In this document: positions 1-10,000 of the stretch, in pieces
Position numbering within the stretch: the stretch's first letter is position 1
Layout: each line of letters begins with the position of its first letter
Virus record (IMG/VR): IMGVR_UViG_3300047478_000138
Coordinates: 16,770-80,769 of that record
Source of the DNA: a virus
Reading direction: 5' to 3' (one strand)
Length of the DNA stretch: 64,000 bases
Program-made: the position numbers and the translations under genes
Notes under the pieces: generated by a model
Told to the model about the DNA's origin: nothing
Databases searched by the model: none
Seen by the model: the letters and a program-made list of their open reading frames with translations, nothing else

Positions 1-2
1 CA

Positions 3-1655
3 GTGCTTAATGGGGTTACTGTTATGGCTAACCTCAATCTATATGCTGGTGGTGCTGTACAAGAGAGTCATGCGTATAAGCGATTGTACAACATACTTGG
101 CATTAGTGTAGAAGATTTAAAGAAAGAAAAATGGGTAGGTATAGAAGAGTACTACTTATATTTTAATCCTGTGCAAGGCACGTATGATGATATAAGTAAC
201 GAACAATTAACTACGTATTTAGAGTTTCAAGCTCCATTTACTGTAGAAAATGTACCAGTAGTACCACCATTATTACCGGTGTATGATAGGTCTGCATGGT
301 TTACAGCGGAGATAAGCTATGAGCCATTGTTCGTTAATAGCGATGCAAATGTGCTAAGTGATGCTAGTATTATAGATGCAATTAAAGCCGATCCTTATAT
401 AGTTGAATACAGTATTGCAGATGAGCATGTACTTACTGCATTGGCATTGCTGGATCGTAACGAGGTTATATTTGAGAGAGAGTTTAAGGTAACACATAGA
501 AATCTTACAAATGTTACAGCTATAGCACAGACAGATAGAACAAATACTGCTAGCTTTTTGAAAGAGGTTAATATTGAATTTAAGTTTAGACGCAAACCTT
601 TTATATCACAGATTACGTATGATGTGTATTTGAATACTATACGTAGTGCTGTTTATAATTCAGTTAATAGTTTTCCTAACTCAGTTAAATTACAATTGCT
701 AGAAGTATATCATGGTATAGTGCCGTTTATTGACAATGAGATATTATATCAAGGCAGATACCGATTAGATGGGCTACTGGCTATGAAGAGTAAAGAGTTT
801 AATAAGACTATTACTGCCAGGATTAAGACTGGGTATAAGAAAAAGAAAGTTAGTACTTGGAAGAAGCTTGTCACTATAGTCTTAACTATAATAATAATAG
901 TGGTAGCTGTACTAGTCGCTATACCTACAGGTGGGGGTTCTATAGCCTGGGCTAGTGCAGCTATGGTACTAACTGTTGGCTCACTGGCTATGATGGGATT
1001 ATCAATAATACTTGCTAAGAAGGACCCTGCTTGGGCTGCATATATGGGAAAAGCCTCCCAAGTGTTGGGAATAGCTGCAGCTATAGTAGGAATAACTGCT
1101 ATAGTGCAAAGTATGGCACGCGCTGCTGCTGCTGGTGCTACAGCGACGAAAGAAGCGGCTACACAATCACTAATAGCTGCGGGTAAAGAAGTAACAGTAG
1201 AGTCATTAAAAGCAGAGGCATTAGTAGTGGCTGGTAGAATGAGCTTTGTGGAATCACTAAAAGAGATAACACTTGAAAGTATGGGTGATATGCTCATAGA
1301 CTATGTAAAAAACGCAGTCAGTACTACTACTTCCACTAATATGCAGAGTATGCTTAATGCAGCTACTAAAGGATTCCAACTATATGTTAAGCATATAGAC
1401 CCTCCTGCTGATGGACTAGATTATATGACTAGACAGATAGAAGAACAAGAGCAGCAATTAGAGGACTTATCTAGTGCAGGACTAAAAGATAAAATGGACT
1501 ATACATTCAGTAGTCCGTTTTACAATATCTATGATTTCAATGAGATAATGCAGGCAGTTCCACATAGGATGACCCAAGGTAAGATTGATGATACGTTCAA
1601 TAAATACTATGATGGTATAACAAGTAAAGTTACTTATCGAGGATACTTAGGTTAA
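3..1655 (+). CDS. Probable inner-virion / membrane-spanning structural protein (may begin upstream of window)
   Basis: The frame is open from the window edge. A GTG at base 3 and an ATG at base 24 are possible starts, and the gene may really start further left. The first 270 residues are a soluble, beta-rich-looking region. Residues about 285-385 hold three strongly hydrophobic stretches, the first rich in Ile and Val, followed by an Ala-rich helix and a Glu/Gln-rich helix near residue 480. I do not recognise a family. Its place just before the virion RNA polymerase and its membrane segments fit an N4-type ejected or tail-associated virion protein. That role is inferred from position only. 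Confidence 0.6.
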   Translation: MLNGVTVMANLNLYAGGAVQESHAYKRLYNILGISVEDLKKEKWVGIEEYYLYFNPVQGTYDDISNEQLTTYLEFQAPFTVENVPVVPPLLPVYDRSAWFTAEISYEPLFVNSDANVLSDASIIDAIKADPYIVEYSIADEHVLTALALLDRNEVIFEREFKVTHRNLTNVTAIAQTDRTNTASFLKEVNIEFKFRRKPFISQITYDVYLNTIRSAVYNSVNSFPNSVKLQLLEVYHGIVPFIDNEILYQGRYRLDGLLAMKSKEFNKTITARIKTGYKKKKVSTWKKLVTIVLTIIIIVVAVLVAIPTGGGSIAWASAAMVLTVGSLAMMGLSIILAKKDPAWAAYMGKASQVLGIAAAIVGITAIVQSMARAAAAGATATKEAATQSLIAAGKEVTVESLKAEALVVAGRMSFVESLKEITLESMGDMLIDYVKNAVSTTTSTNMQSMLNAATKGFQLYVKHIDPPADGLDYMTRQIEEQEQQLEDLSSAGLKDKMDYTFSSPFYNIYDFNEIMQAVPHRMTQGKIDDTFNKYYDGITSKVTYRGYLG

Positions 1656-1672
1656 GTTAAAGCTTTATTAGA

Positions 1673-1682
1673 TATAATGAGT
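1673..1682 (+). promoter_or_regulatory. Putative late promoter -10 region
   Basis: The sequence TATAATGAGT lies 39 bases before the next start codon, in the gap after the first gene. The same ten bases recur ahead of the virion RNA polymerase gene at 3986-3995. A good bacterial -10 hexamer fits the known use of host sigma-70 polymerase at N4 late promoters. No clear -35 box is visible. Confidence 0.4.
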
Positions 1683-1720
1683 GTATTTAAGTGCACACAA
1701 ATACAAAATAGGAGATTACA

Positions 1721-2224
1721 ATGGCAGTTCAAATGGGATATAAACAAGATGGCACATATGGAATACTAGATGCAGGAGATATAATGGCAACAAATCAATC
1801 CGCATTTGCAACTACTAATCAAATAGGTTCTGTGGCAGTTGAGCCAGTAGGGCCTGCACAAACAGTAGAGTACAATGGTAATATATACGGAATGGATCCA
1901 GGATCAGTGAAATTGATGCAAAATGATGCAGAATTTGAAGGTATGAAAGGAATTCCAGATAGTACTACAGATACCTCTAAAGATCTGCTGGGAATGAATC
2001 CAGATCAGTGGGGTAGTGCTATGAAAATGGGACAAATCGGAATTGGTGCTGGGCAATTAGGGCTAGGATTAGCCAGCTACTTCCAAAATAAAGGATTGGC
2101 TGATAAACAAAAAGAATTGCTTGGGCAACAAATTGAGAGTAATAGGTCCGAAATTGATGCAAGAAAGAACTATAGAAGTGCACTAGATGGCTTCGGTTCA
2201 CAATCACAACCGACAAGGATATAG
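1721..2224 (+). CDS. Small inner-virion protein with glycine-rich hydrophobic helix
   Basis: This 167-residue protein starts at an ATG preceded by AGGAG. The N-terminal half is polar and Gly/Asn-rich. Around residues 105-125 there is a Gly/Ala/Leu-rich hydrophobic helix, followed by a charged C-terminal helix. The size, the single amphipathic helix and the position before the virion RNA polymerase resemble the small ejected inner-core proteins of podoviruses (compare T7 gp14 or N4 gp52). No homology can be shown from the sequence alone. Confidence 0.55.
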   Translation: MAVQMGYKQDGTYGILDAGDIMATNQSAFATTNQIGSVAVEPVGPAQTVEYNGNIYGMDPGSVKLMQNDAEFEGMKGIPDSTTDTSKDLLGMNPDQWGSAMKMGQIGIGAGQLGLGLASYFQNKGLADKQKELLGQQIESNRSEIDARKNYRSALDGFGSQSQPTRI

Positions 2225-2225
2225 T

Positions 2226-3953
2226 ATGGCTAAGTATCAAGTAGACTTCTCTGGAGCTAGAAATATAATTGATCCACTAGAAGGTGTAAGAAACTCACTA
2301 CAGCAAACTAGTACTACACTAGGTCAAATGATTGGTCAAGATGAACAACGTGCAGAGAGATTGCGTGATGAAGCATATAGACGAGATGCACTAGCACTAC
2401 AACAAACTGCTGCTAAAAGAGATGCTGATAAATACAATCAAGAGTTAGCTGATAGAACATTTGCACAAAAGACATTTGCTGCATACAATCAAACTCCAAC
2501 AAGAGATTATTCAGCATTGCCTACACAATTAACTGACACAGAAAAAGGTAAATCAGTAATTAATGATATGTCACTAACATCTGAAGAATTGGCTAATCCA
2601 ACAATGCCATCTGCAATTGCAAAGATGAAAAATCAACAGATACTGTCGGACGTACACGACAAATCTGGGCAAACATTACTTGAATCAGAAAGGTTCAAAG
2701 CTGCAATGGCTTCTACTGCTAAAGGTGCTGATGGAATGATACCATTAAGTATGCAAGAGAAGTTGCTTGGAATGGAGTCTGCAGAACGATCTGCAATGAC
2801 TGCTAAAAGTGAACGTGCTCAAAAAGCTGCTGAATTGCTGTCTAAAGATAGAAGTGAACTGCAAAGAGCTGGATTAAAGGATGCTACAACATTGGCTGCA
2901 GCTGAGATTAGAGCTGCTGAAGGAAAAGGTAGTGGTAATAAAAAGGATAAAAAAGATGATACTCCTAAATGGAAGGACTATGAAACACTTAAAGAAGGGT
3001 TAAATAGCAAATATAGTTTCTGGAAATTTGGGGATGCAGAAAATGTAGCAGCTGTAACTTCCGCAGCAGCTGCTGCAAAAATGAGTCCTGATGAGTTATA
3101 TGGAATAGTTAGTGGGTTAGAAGAAAGAGGATTAGATAATACATTTAATAGAGATAAAGTGCTTACTACAATAGCTGCTAAAAAACCTGTATTGACAGGA
3201 TCTGAGGGCACAGGATCTACTACAAAAACTCCTGGAAAGTTTGCTTCACTAAACCCAATGGCTGGGTATGATGAATTGCTGAAACAGAAAGATGCTGCGT
3301 ATAGACAAGCAGTGGCAAATACAGCTAATACACCCCTAACACAAGCAGATGTACTTGCTGCAAGAAGTGCCAAAGGAGCAACACAGTTAGACGAGTTGAT
3401 TGCTAAACTGGGAAGAACTGCTGGCAAAGCTGAAGTTCAACCGGAAGTTAAGAATACTGCTGTGATGCCTTCACCAGAGGTTAAAAAAGAGGAATCTAAT
3501 ACTGCCAAAAATGAAACTGCAGGCACTAAAAAAGAGGTTAATATTAAGGAATTATTCGCAACTGTACCTGATAAAAAAGAAGCTGATAATAAAACAAAGA
3601 CATTAATAGATGTATTAGGAATACCTCAGACTAATGTGCCTACGGGTCAAACTAGTAATGAATCGGCACAAACTCCATTAGTTAATCCGAGTTGGTCAGA
3701 GAAATCAGCTATGGCTAAACAAATAATGGAAGATCAGAACCTGTCGTGGGAAAAATCATGGGCACAAGTTGAACAAAAAGTACGAGATGCACAAGTAGTT
3801 ACTGGAGTATCTGCTGCGGCTAAAGAATTAGCCCAAAAAGAAGGAATACCATATGAACTAGCTGTGCAGAAACTTGCTGATTTGACAAATATGAGAAATC
3901 CAAGCACTACACTACAAACTACTGCAAGCCCAATAATGAGACAAGGTAGATAA
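2226..3953 (+). CDS. Ala/Lys/Gln-rich inner-virion protein
   Basis: The start is placed at base 2226, where AAGGAT precedes the ATG and the upstream gene ends one base earlier. An in-frame ATG at 2187 lies inside that gene. The 575-residue product is dominated by Ala, Lys, Gln, Glu and Thr, with long predicted helices and coiled-coil character in the first 230 residues. A low-complexity linker occupies about residues 330-480. I see no enzymatic motif. Close coupling to its neighbours and lack of hydrophobic segments suggest a structural or ejected virion protein. Confidence 0.6.
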   Translation: MAKYQVDFSGARNIIDPLEGVRNSLQQTSTTLGQMIGQDEQRAERLRDEAYRRDALALQQTAAKRDADKYNQELADRTFAQKTFAAYNQTPTRDYSALPTQLTDTEKGKSVINDMSLTSEELANPTMPSAIAKMKNQQILSDVHDKSGQTLLESERFKAAMASTAKGADGMIPLSMQEKLLGMESAERSAMTAKSERAQKAAELLSKDRSELQRAGLKDATTLAAAEIRAAEGKGSGNKKDKKDDTPKWKDYETLKEGLNSKYSFWKFGDAENVAAVTSAAAAAKMSPDELYGIVSGLEERGLDNTFNRDKVLTTIAAKKPVLTGSEGTGSTTKTPGKFASLNPMAGYDELLKQKDAAYRQAVANTANTPLTQADVLAARSAKGATQLDELIAKLGRTAGKAEVQPEVKNTAVMPSPEVKKEESNTAKNETAGTKKEVNIKELFATVPDKKEADNKTKTLIDVLGIPQTNVPTGQTSNESAQTPLVNPSWSEKSAMAKQIMEDQNLSWEKSWAQVEQKVRDAQVVTGVSAAAKELAQKEGIPYELAVQKLADLTNMRNPSTTLQTTASPIMRQGR

Positions 3954-3980
3954 ATACAGCAAACAAATATTAAGCCAAAC

Positions 3981-4008
3981 ACTGCTATAATGAGTAAAAT
4001 ATAGCAGT
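3981..4008 (+). promoter_or_regulatory. Hairpin overlapping putative late promoter of virion RNA polymerase gene
   Basis: ACTGCTATA at 3981-3989 is perfectly repeated in inverted form at 4000-4008, leaving a ten-base loop. The element contains TATAATGAGT (3986-3995), the same string found before the gene at 1721. It ends 13 bases before the ATG of the virion polymerase gene, so the stem could affect promoter opening or the mRNA leader. Confidence 0.45.
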
Positions 4009-4021
4009 ATAAGGTAATATA

Positions 4022-7000
4022 ATGAGCATAGATAACTACTTAATAGACTTAGCTAAAAGTACAGCAACTGATGTGAGTACTGACTTAGCATCCGCACTAA
4101 CCCCTAAAATAGAGCCAGTTGAAGAATCTGCATTCAGTAAAGTTGGTTTGCTACAAGGAAGAACTCAACAAAAACTTGCAAACTTAAGTAGTAAAAGTAC
4201 ATTAGTAGATCCGCTAAAATACAATCCTGTACAAACAAGCGTACAATCAATGACTGTTACAGATGCAGATACGGTAAACCTTAGTGGCACAGGTGCAATG
4301 CGTGTACTAAATGCAAATGCATACGAGACAACTAAACAAGATAAATGGTTCGAAGAGCCACGTAATGTGCTACGTATGGAAAAACAACGAAATGAGTTGG
4401 CAGGTGAGTTGGGTGTTCCTGCGGCACAAGTAACAAATGATATGGTGTTCAAAGTTGGTGAACAACAAAAACAAAATGTACAAAATACTATGCAAGGCAC
4501 GGTAAGAGATAGTGAGGGAAAATTGCTACCATCACTAGTAAGTGCTGATGTAGCAACTAATAGAACTGGATTAGTAGAACCAACAAATAATTATGGTAGG
4601 GACTTGGGAGCTGTAACAAAACTTGGTGGAATGTATAGTACAATAGATGCTGCTGGAAATATAACAGGTGAAAATAATGGTGTAGTAAAATTAGGAGATA
4701 CTCCAAATAAAATGAATATTGACACAGCACTTATAAACTTAAGAAATGCTCTACGTACAAGAGAGTCAAGTGATGACTATAGTTCAGTAAATAAACTGGG
4801 TTATACAGGAGCATACCAATTCGGTGCTGCTAGATTAGCAGACTTAGGAATGGTGAAACCTGGCACTACAAATAAACAATTAAATGAACCTTCCGCATGG
4901 ACTGGTAAGTATGGTGTTGCAAATAAAGAACAATTCCTGCAAAACCCAGAAGTACAAGATGCTGTAATGAATGAACATCTAAAAGATTATGCTAAAAAAT
5001 TGTCCCCAGAAGCTACAAGTATGGAAGATCTAACAGGCAAGATAGCTGCTGCACACTTGCTTGGAGTAGAAGGTGCAAAAGACTTAAATGCAATGGATGC
5101 TAATAAGACAACTGGTAAAGAATACTATGAGTTAGGAAAATTAGCAGGTATGAGTATTGAAGATAGACTGCGTGCTGAGACTAATAAAAAGCATGCGGGT
5201 AGTGCAAGTGAATATGTAGACAGAGTACAAGGTTCATTAGCAAAAGTAGGTGCTGATGCTGCTAATATGATTGAGAAGTTGGTAGGAAAAGAAAATATAG
5301 ATAAATATAACACATTTGCAAGTGATGTTGAGAAGTACTTTGGCGGAGATGGAGATGTTGGGTATATAATAGGTGCAAAAGGTGAGATTAAAGGCACTGA
5401 TAAAAATATACAAGACTTCAGAAACAGAGAAGTTGCTGCTATAGAAATGGGGGTTACACAAGAGACCCTAGACAAGCATAATGCAGCTATGACAAGTGGG
5501 TTAAAAGATTGGGAAAAAGCTGAAAGTGTAACAGATTATATAAAAGTAATGGCTAGAATGGTTCCAGAGGTTCCAGGAATACTTGCAGATAGTGCTGGTG
5601 AGATGGCTGGATTAATGATTCCAGGAGGAATTGGGTTAGTTGCTGCAACAAGAACATCAAATTATGCTGAAGAGTTCAAAAAGAATAATGATAGAGACAT
5701 GACTCCAGGAGAACTGGCTAGAACATTCTTCGGTGAATTGGCTGTACTCGCACCAGAAAAAGTGCTTATAAAGACTGGGGTTGCTGGAGTATTCGGTAAC
5801 TTATCAAAAGGTGGTAGAGCGACTAAGATTGCAACTGCTGCAGGTGGAGAGGGATTACAAGAACTTGCTGAAGGCACTACTGAGAAGTATGCTACTCAAA
5901 AAGTTGGTGATAAAACACTACTTGAAATAGCAACAGATCCAGAACAAACCTTCGGAGCTGCATTGGGAGTAATAAGTGGTGGAGGACTAGCTAGTACTGG
6001 TATAGTGAAAGATGTGGTATCTGCAGTACCTGGCACAGTTAAAAAAGGCATAGGATTAGCAACTGAAATACCGCTGCAAAAAGATACATTAGCAAACACA
6101 AGTGAAGATATAGAAGAGCCAATTGACTTGAAAGCAAAAATGTCAAACATAATGAGTAGAGTAGCTGAAAATGGTGTGATAAGCACAGCAGACATGACAT
6201 CAATTAAAAAGATGGAAGAGCAATTAATATCTACACCAGAAGAGGCACAAGAGCAAAAATTAGCTACAATTAATAGCTTAAAAGATAAATACAAAGCTCA
6301 ATTGCTAGACCCAGAAAATGATACAGTAGTGCTAAAGTCAAAACGTGACTTGATGTATGCAATGCAAGACATTGGTGAAGTAGATGATGCTGTAGATGAA
6401 GTGCTATATGCTAAAGCAGTAAAAGCAGGAATAGTTAAAGATAAAGAAGAGTACATAAAAGTCAAAAAAGACTTTGCAGTAGTTGATGCAGAAGCTAAAA
6501 GTGGACGAATTGGGTACCTAACATTAACCCGAGACTTAGAAAATTTGCTTGATGCAAGTTCACCAAATACTGGTAAAGTAGACAAGTTAGTAAAACGATT
6601 AATAAACTACGAGAAAACTCAGCAAGATTACTTAAATAAAGGCACTGAGCTATACAACAGAGTGCAAAAAGAGATTGAAGCATACAATGCACCTAATGAA
6701 ACAAATCTGCCAAGAAAAACTCCTAAAAGTGCTTCATCAGTAGAGATGGATAATGGATACAAATTCACTGTATATACAGAACTAGATGCTAATGGTAAAG
6801 TGCAGATAAAATCAAATAAAGCACTGCAAGATATACTAGAAGCTAAAAGATTAAACATAGTTGGAATCAAAGAAGGATTACAGAGTGTAGCAGGTAAATT
6901 AGATAGTATAGGGCTTAGTGCAGCTGATACAGGAGTTACCAATAAACCAATAATAAATGCTAAAGGCAACAAATGGTTAGACGCATTTGCTAAAGACTTA

Positions 7001-10000
7001 AAAGGCTCAGAAAGTACTCCAGAAGCAACTCATATATACGCGATTGGCTCAGGTAAGCGTGCAACAGCAATTAAAGAAAGTAACCTAAGCGGAACAAACT
7101 TGACTGACTACACAAAAGATAGTGTAGTATACATGACAATGGATAAAGCAACAACACAAGATGATGTTGATAAACTAAGAAAAGAGTTGTCAAATAAAAA
7201 GAGCGATTTACATAAAGCAATAGAAGCCGCAAAAGAAGCTGGTGCGACAATACGATTAGATGCTACACTAAGACCTAAATCAAAAGATAAGGCAGGCAAT
7301 GCCGTTAAAGATCCACATGCACTAGAAGCACTAAGATTACTGCAAGAAGCATTAACAAACTACGGTAATGAATACAGATCAGTACCAAGTGAAACAAGTA
7401 ACTTCTCGTTCACATTCAAGCCTAAAGCTGAAGCAGAGACCCTAAAAGAATCTGCTAAAAAGGTGAAAGAAGCAAAAGAAGCTGTAACTAAGAAAGTTGA
7501 TGTGGAAGGATACAAAGAATACAGAAACCTTGATAGTGTAAAAGCACAAGAAGCTTATGCAAAAAACTTATGGAATTCAGATGAAGCCATACAAGCTCAA
7601 TACAAAAGTACTGATACTAAAGAAGGATGGGAGAAATTACTAAATAGATTCCATACAATTAGTGCAAATAGTGTGAAAGAAATATCTGCTGAATTAAGTA
7701 AAGCAAATGACTTAGAAAAACAGATTAAAGATACCACTGGATTGACTGGAGTTGATAAAACTCAAGCAGTTATGTTCAATGAAGATATAGAAAATCAAAT
7801 AGCTGAATTAAAAGCTACTATAGATAAAAAGTATGCTAAAAAGGACTATGTAATTGCTGAAACTAATGCAAAAGAAACATCAAAACACTTAGAGTCAATT
7901 GGTGACATAATCCAAGAGATAAAAGAGATTGCACAAAATACAAACTTAGATGAAGAAGCTAAAGCTGCTGCAATACAAGAATTGCTAAAAGATGTTGATG
8001 GAGATGTGGCTAAAACAATACTAGACACAAGTATATCAAAAGGTAAGAAAACAGATACATACAAAAATTACATAGTACCCTTGGATATAAACAACATAGT
8101 AAAAGTTGGTAAAAATACTGTGCTAAGTGTGGCTCCAGTGGAATACTTGTTCAAAAAATTAGCAAATCATCCAGAAATGAGTAGTGTAAGATACATAGAT
8201 GATATGAAAAAAGCATTCGAGAAACTGTTCGTAGTGAATGCTGATAAACCATACGTTAAAGGTGAAGGTGGCACATTAGAATTGCAACTAAGAACAGAAT
8301 CTGCTGTAGGGTTATTCTACAATAAAGCTGGTGAGTTAAATGATACTATGCTGATGGCTGGACAACTTGCGTTAGATGAGTATATGGCTAATAATGGTGA
8401 AATGCTAAATCCCGCATATAAAAGTAGAGAAAACATAGCACAAATGCTTGGTGTTATAGAGTCACAGTTAGGAAAAAATCAAGAAAAACTGCTCCGAGAC
8501 AAAGGTATGTTCTATAAAACAGCGGCTAATAAAGTCGGTAAAGCAGCACTACAAAAGATGGGATATGTGCTTAAAAAAGAGGCTACTGATGTAGAACGCG
8601 AGGCATATGATAGATTAGCTGCTGATGTAGGCAATAGAATACTATTGGCTGGTGTTGCTAATGGAATACTTGAAAGAGATTCAATTTCCTCAAATGAATA
8701 TGGTGAAGCAATTGCTAAAGATTCACAAAAATCGACAGCAAAAAGATCTGAGTTCGTTGATTCAGATGCTGACATAGCATTCATTAAATTCACTAAAAAG
8801 TTTATTGCAAAGAACAAAGATGAGGTTAGTAAAAGAAATGTGAGAGCTGATGTGTACAGAGAAATACACTCATTAATTGGGGATGAAAATTCATTCAGAA
8901 AAATGCCTAGCGAGAATCCAATTAAAACTCCAAGATATAAGAAAGAGCAAGTTGCTAAAGACATTGCCGGAATGCAAATACCTGGAATGGTAAATACAGA
9001 TAAAGATAAAAAGACTCCGGCACAATTCATGGAACACTTAGTAGGTATTAAATGGGAAGTAAATAATGCATTGATAGCTAAAATGCTAAAAGATGTGAAC
9101 ATAGATGTACTAAAAATGCACTTAGGTTATGCATCAGCTGAAGACTTAAATAACATGAGCTTCGATAGTAAAGAATCTGCAGAAGCTAAGAATATGGACA
9201 TAGAGAAAAGTATAGAAGAGTTAAAAATGTTCGTGGATGAAAAAGGTCAAATGAATGCAGAATTGTACTTCGACTGGTTCTACTCAAGTAATGGTAGATA
9301 TATGATGGATAGTAATACATTAAATCCACAAACTGATAAGTTACATAGATTCCTAATACAACCAGCAGAGCATAAATTGAAATACACTGTAAAGGATGGT
9401 AAGTTCACTAAAAAGTCAATGGAATCATTGGTCAACTATGCGATAGCACAAGCATTTGGATTTAAAGTAGATAAAAAGTCTACGGTTAAAATAATGAAAG
9501 CTGGTGAATTGCTAAGAAAAGCTGATCCTAAAGCATTAAGTGAAGTGTTATTCGGAAGTAAAGGTAAAAATGGTGTTAAAGATGTGCATACACACTTCAA
9601 ACTAACAGAGGATGGTACAATAATACTACCAACTACAGAAGGATACAAAGAGAATCCTGCAATGGAGTTCGAACCAGATCACATATCACATACGCTACAA
9701 GCAATTGACATGCTTGAAAAGATTAAAAAAGGCGGAACATTCACATCATCCCTAACAGCAGAGTTCGATGCGTTAACAAGTGGATTCGGATTAAAATTAC
9801 TACAAATACCAATCATAGGTAATGAATTGGTTGGGTTGTGGGATTGGCTAAATAAAGTGGGTGTACTAGAAAAAGGTAAAGCAACTGCAAATAGCATGAA
9901 TGACATACTGGACGGTTCAGGACAAAAGTTCTACGATAGTTACCAAACATTGGCTAAAGAAGTTGCGGTAACTGAAGAAAGTGTACAAGAAGCAATAGCG

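Noticed and set aside
749-1297. 182-codon open frame on the - strand
   Set aside because: It is the antisense shadow of the hydrophobic part of the first + strand gene, with biased low-complexity composition and no ribosome site.
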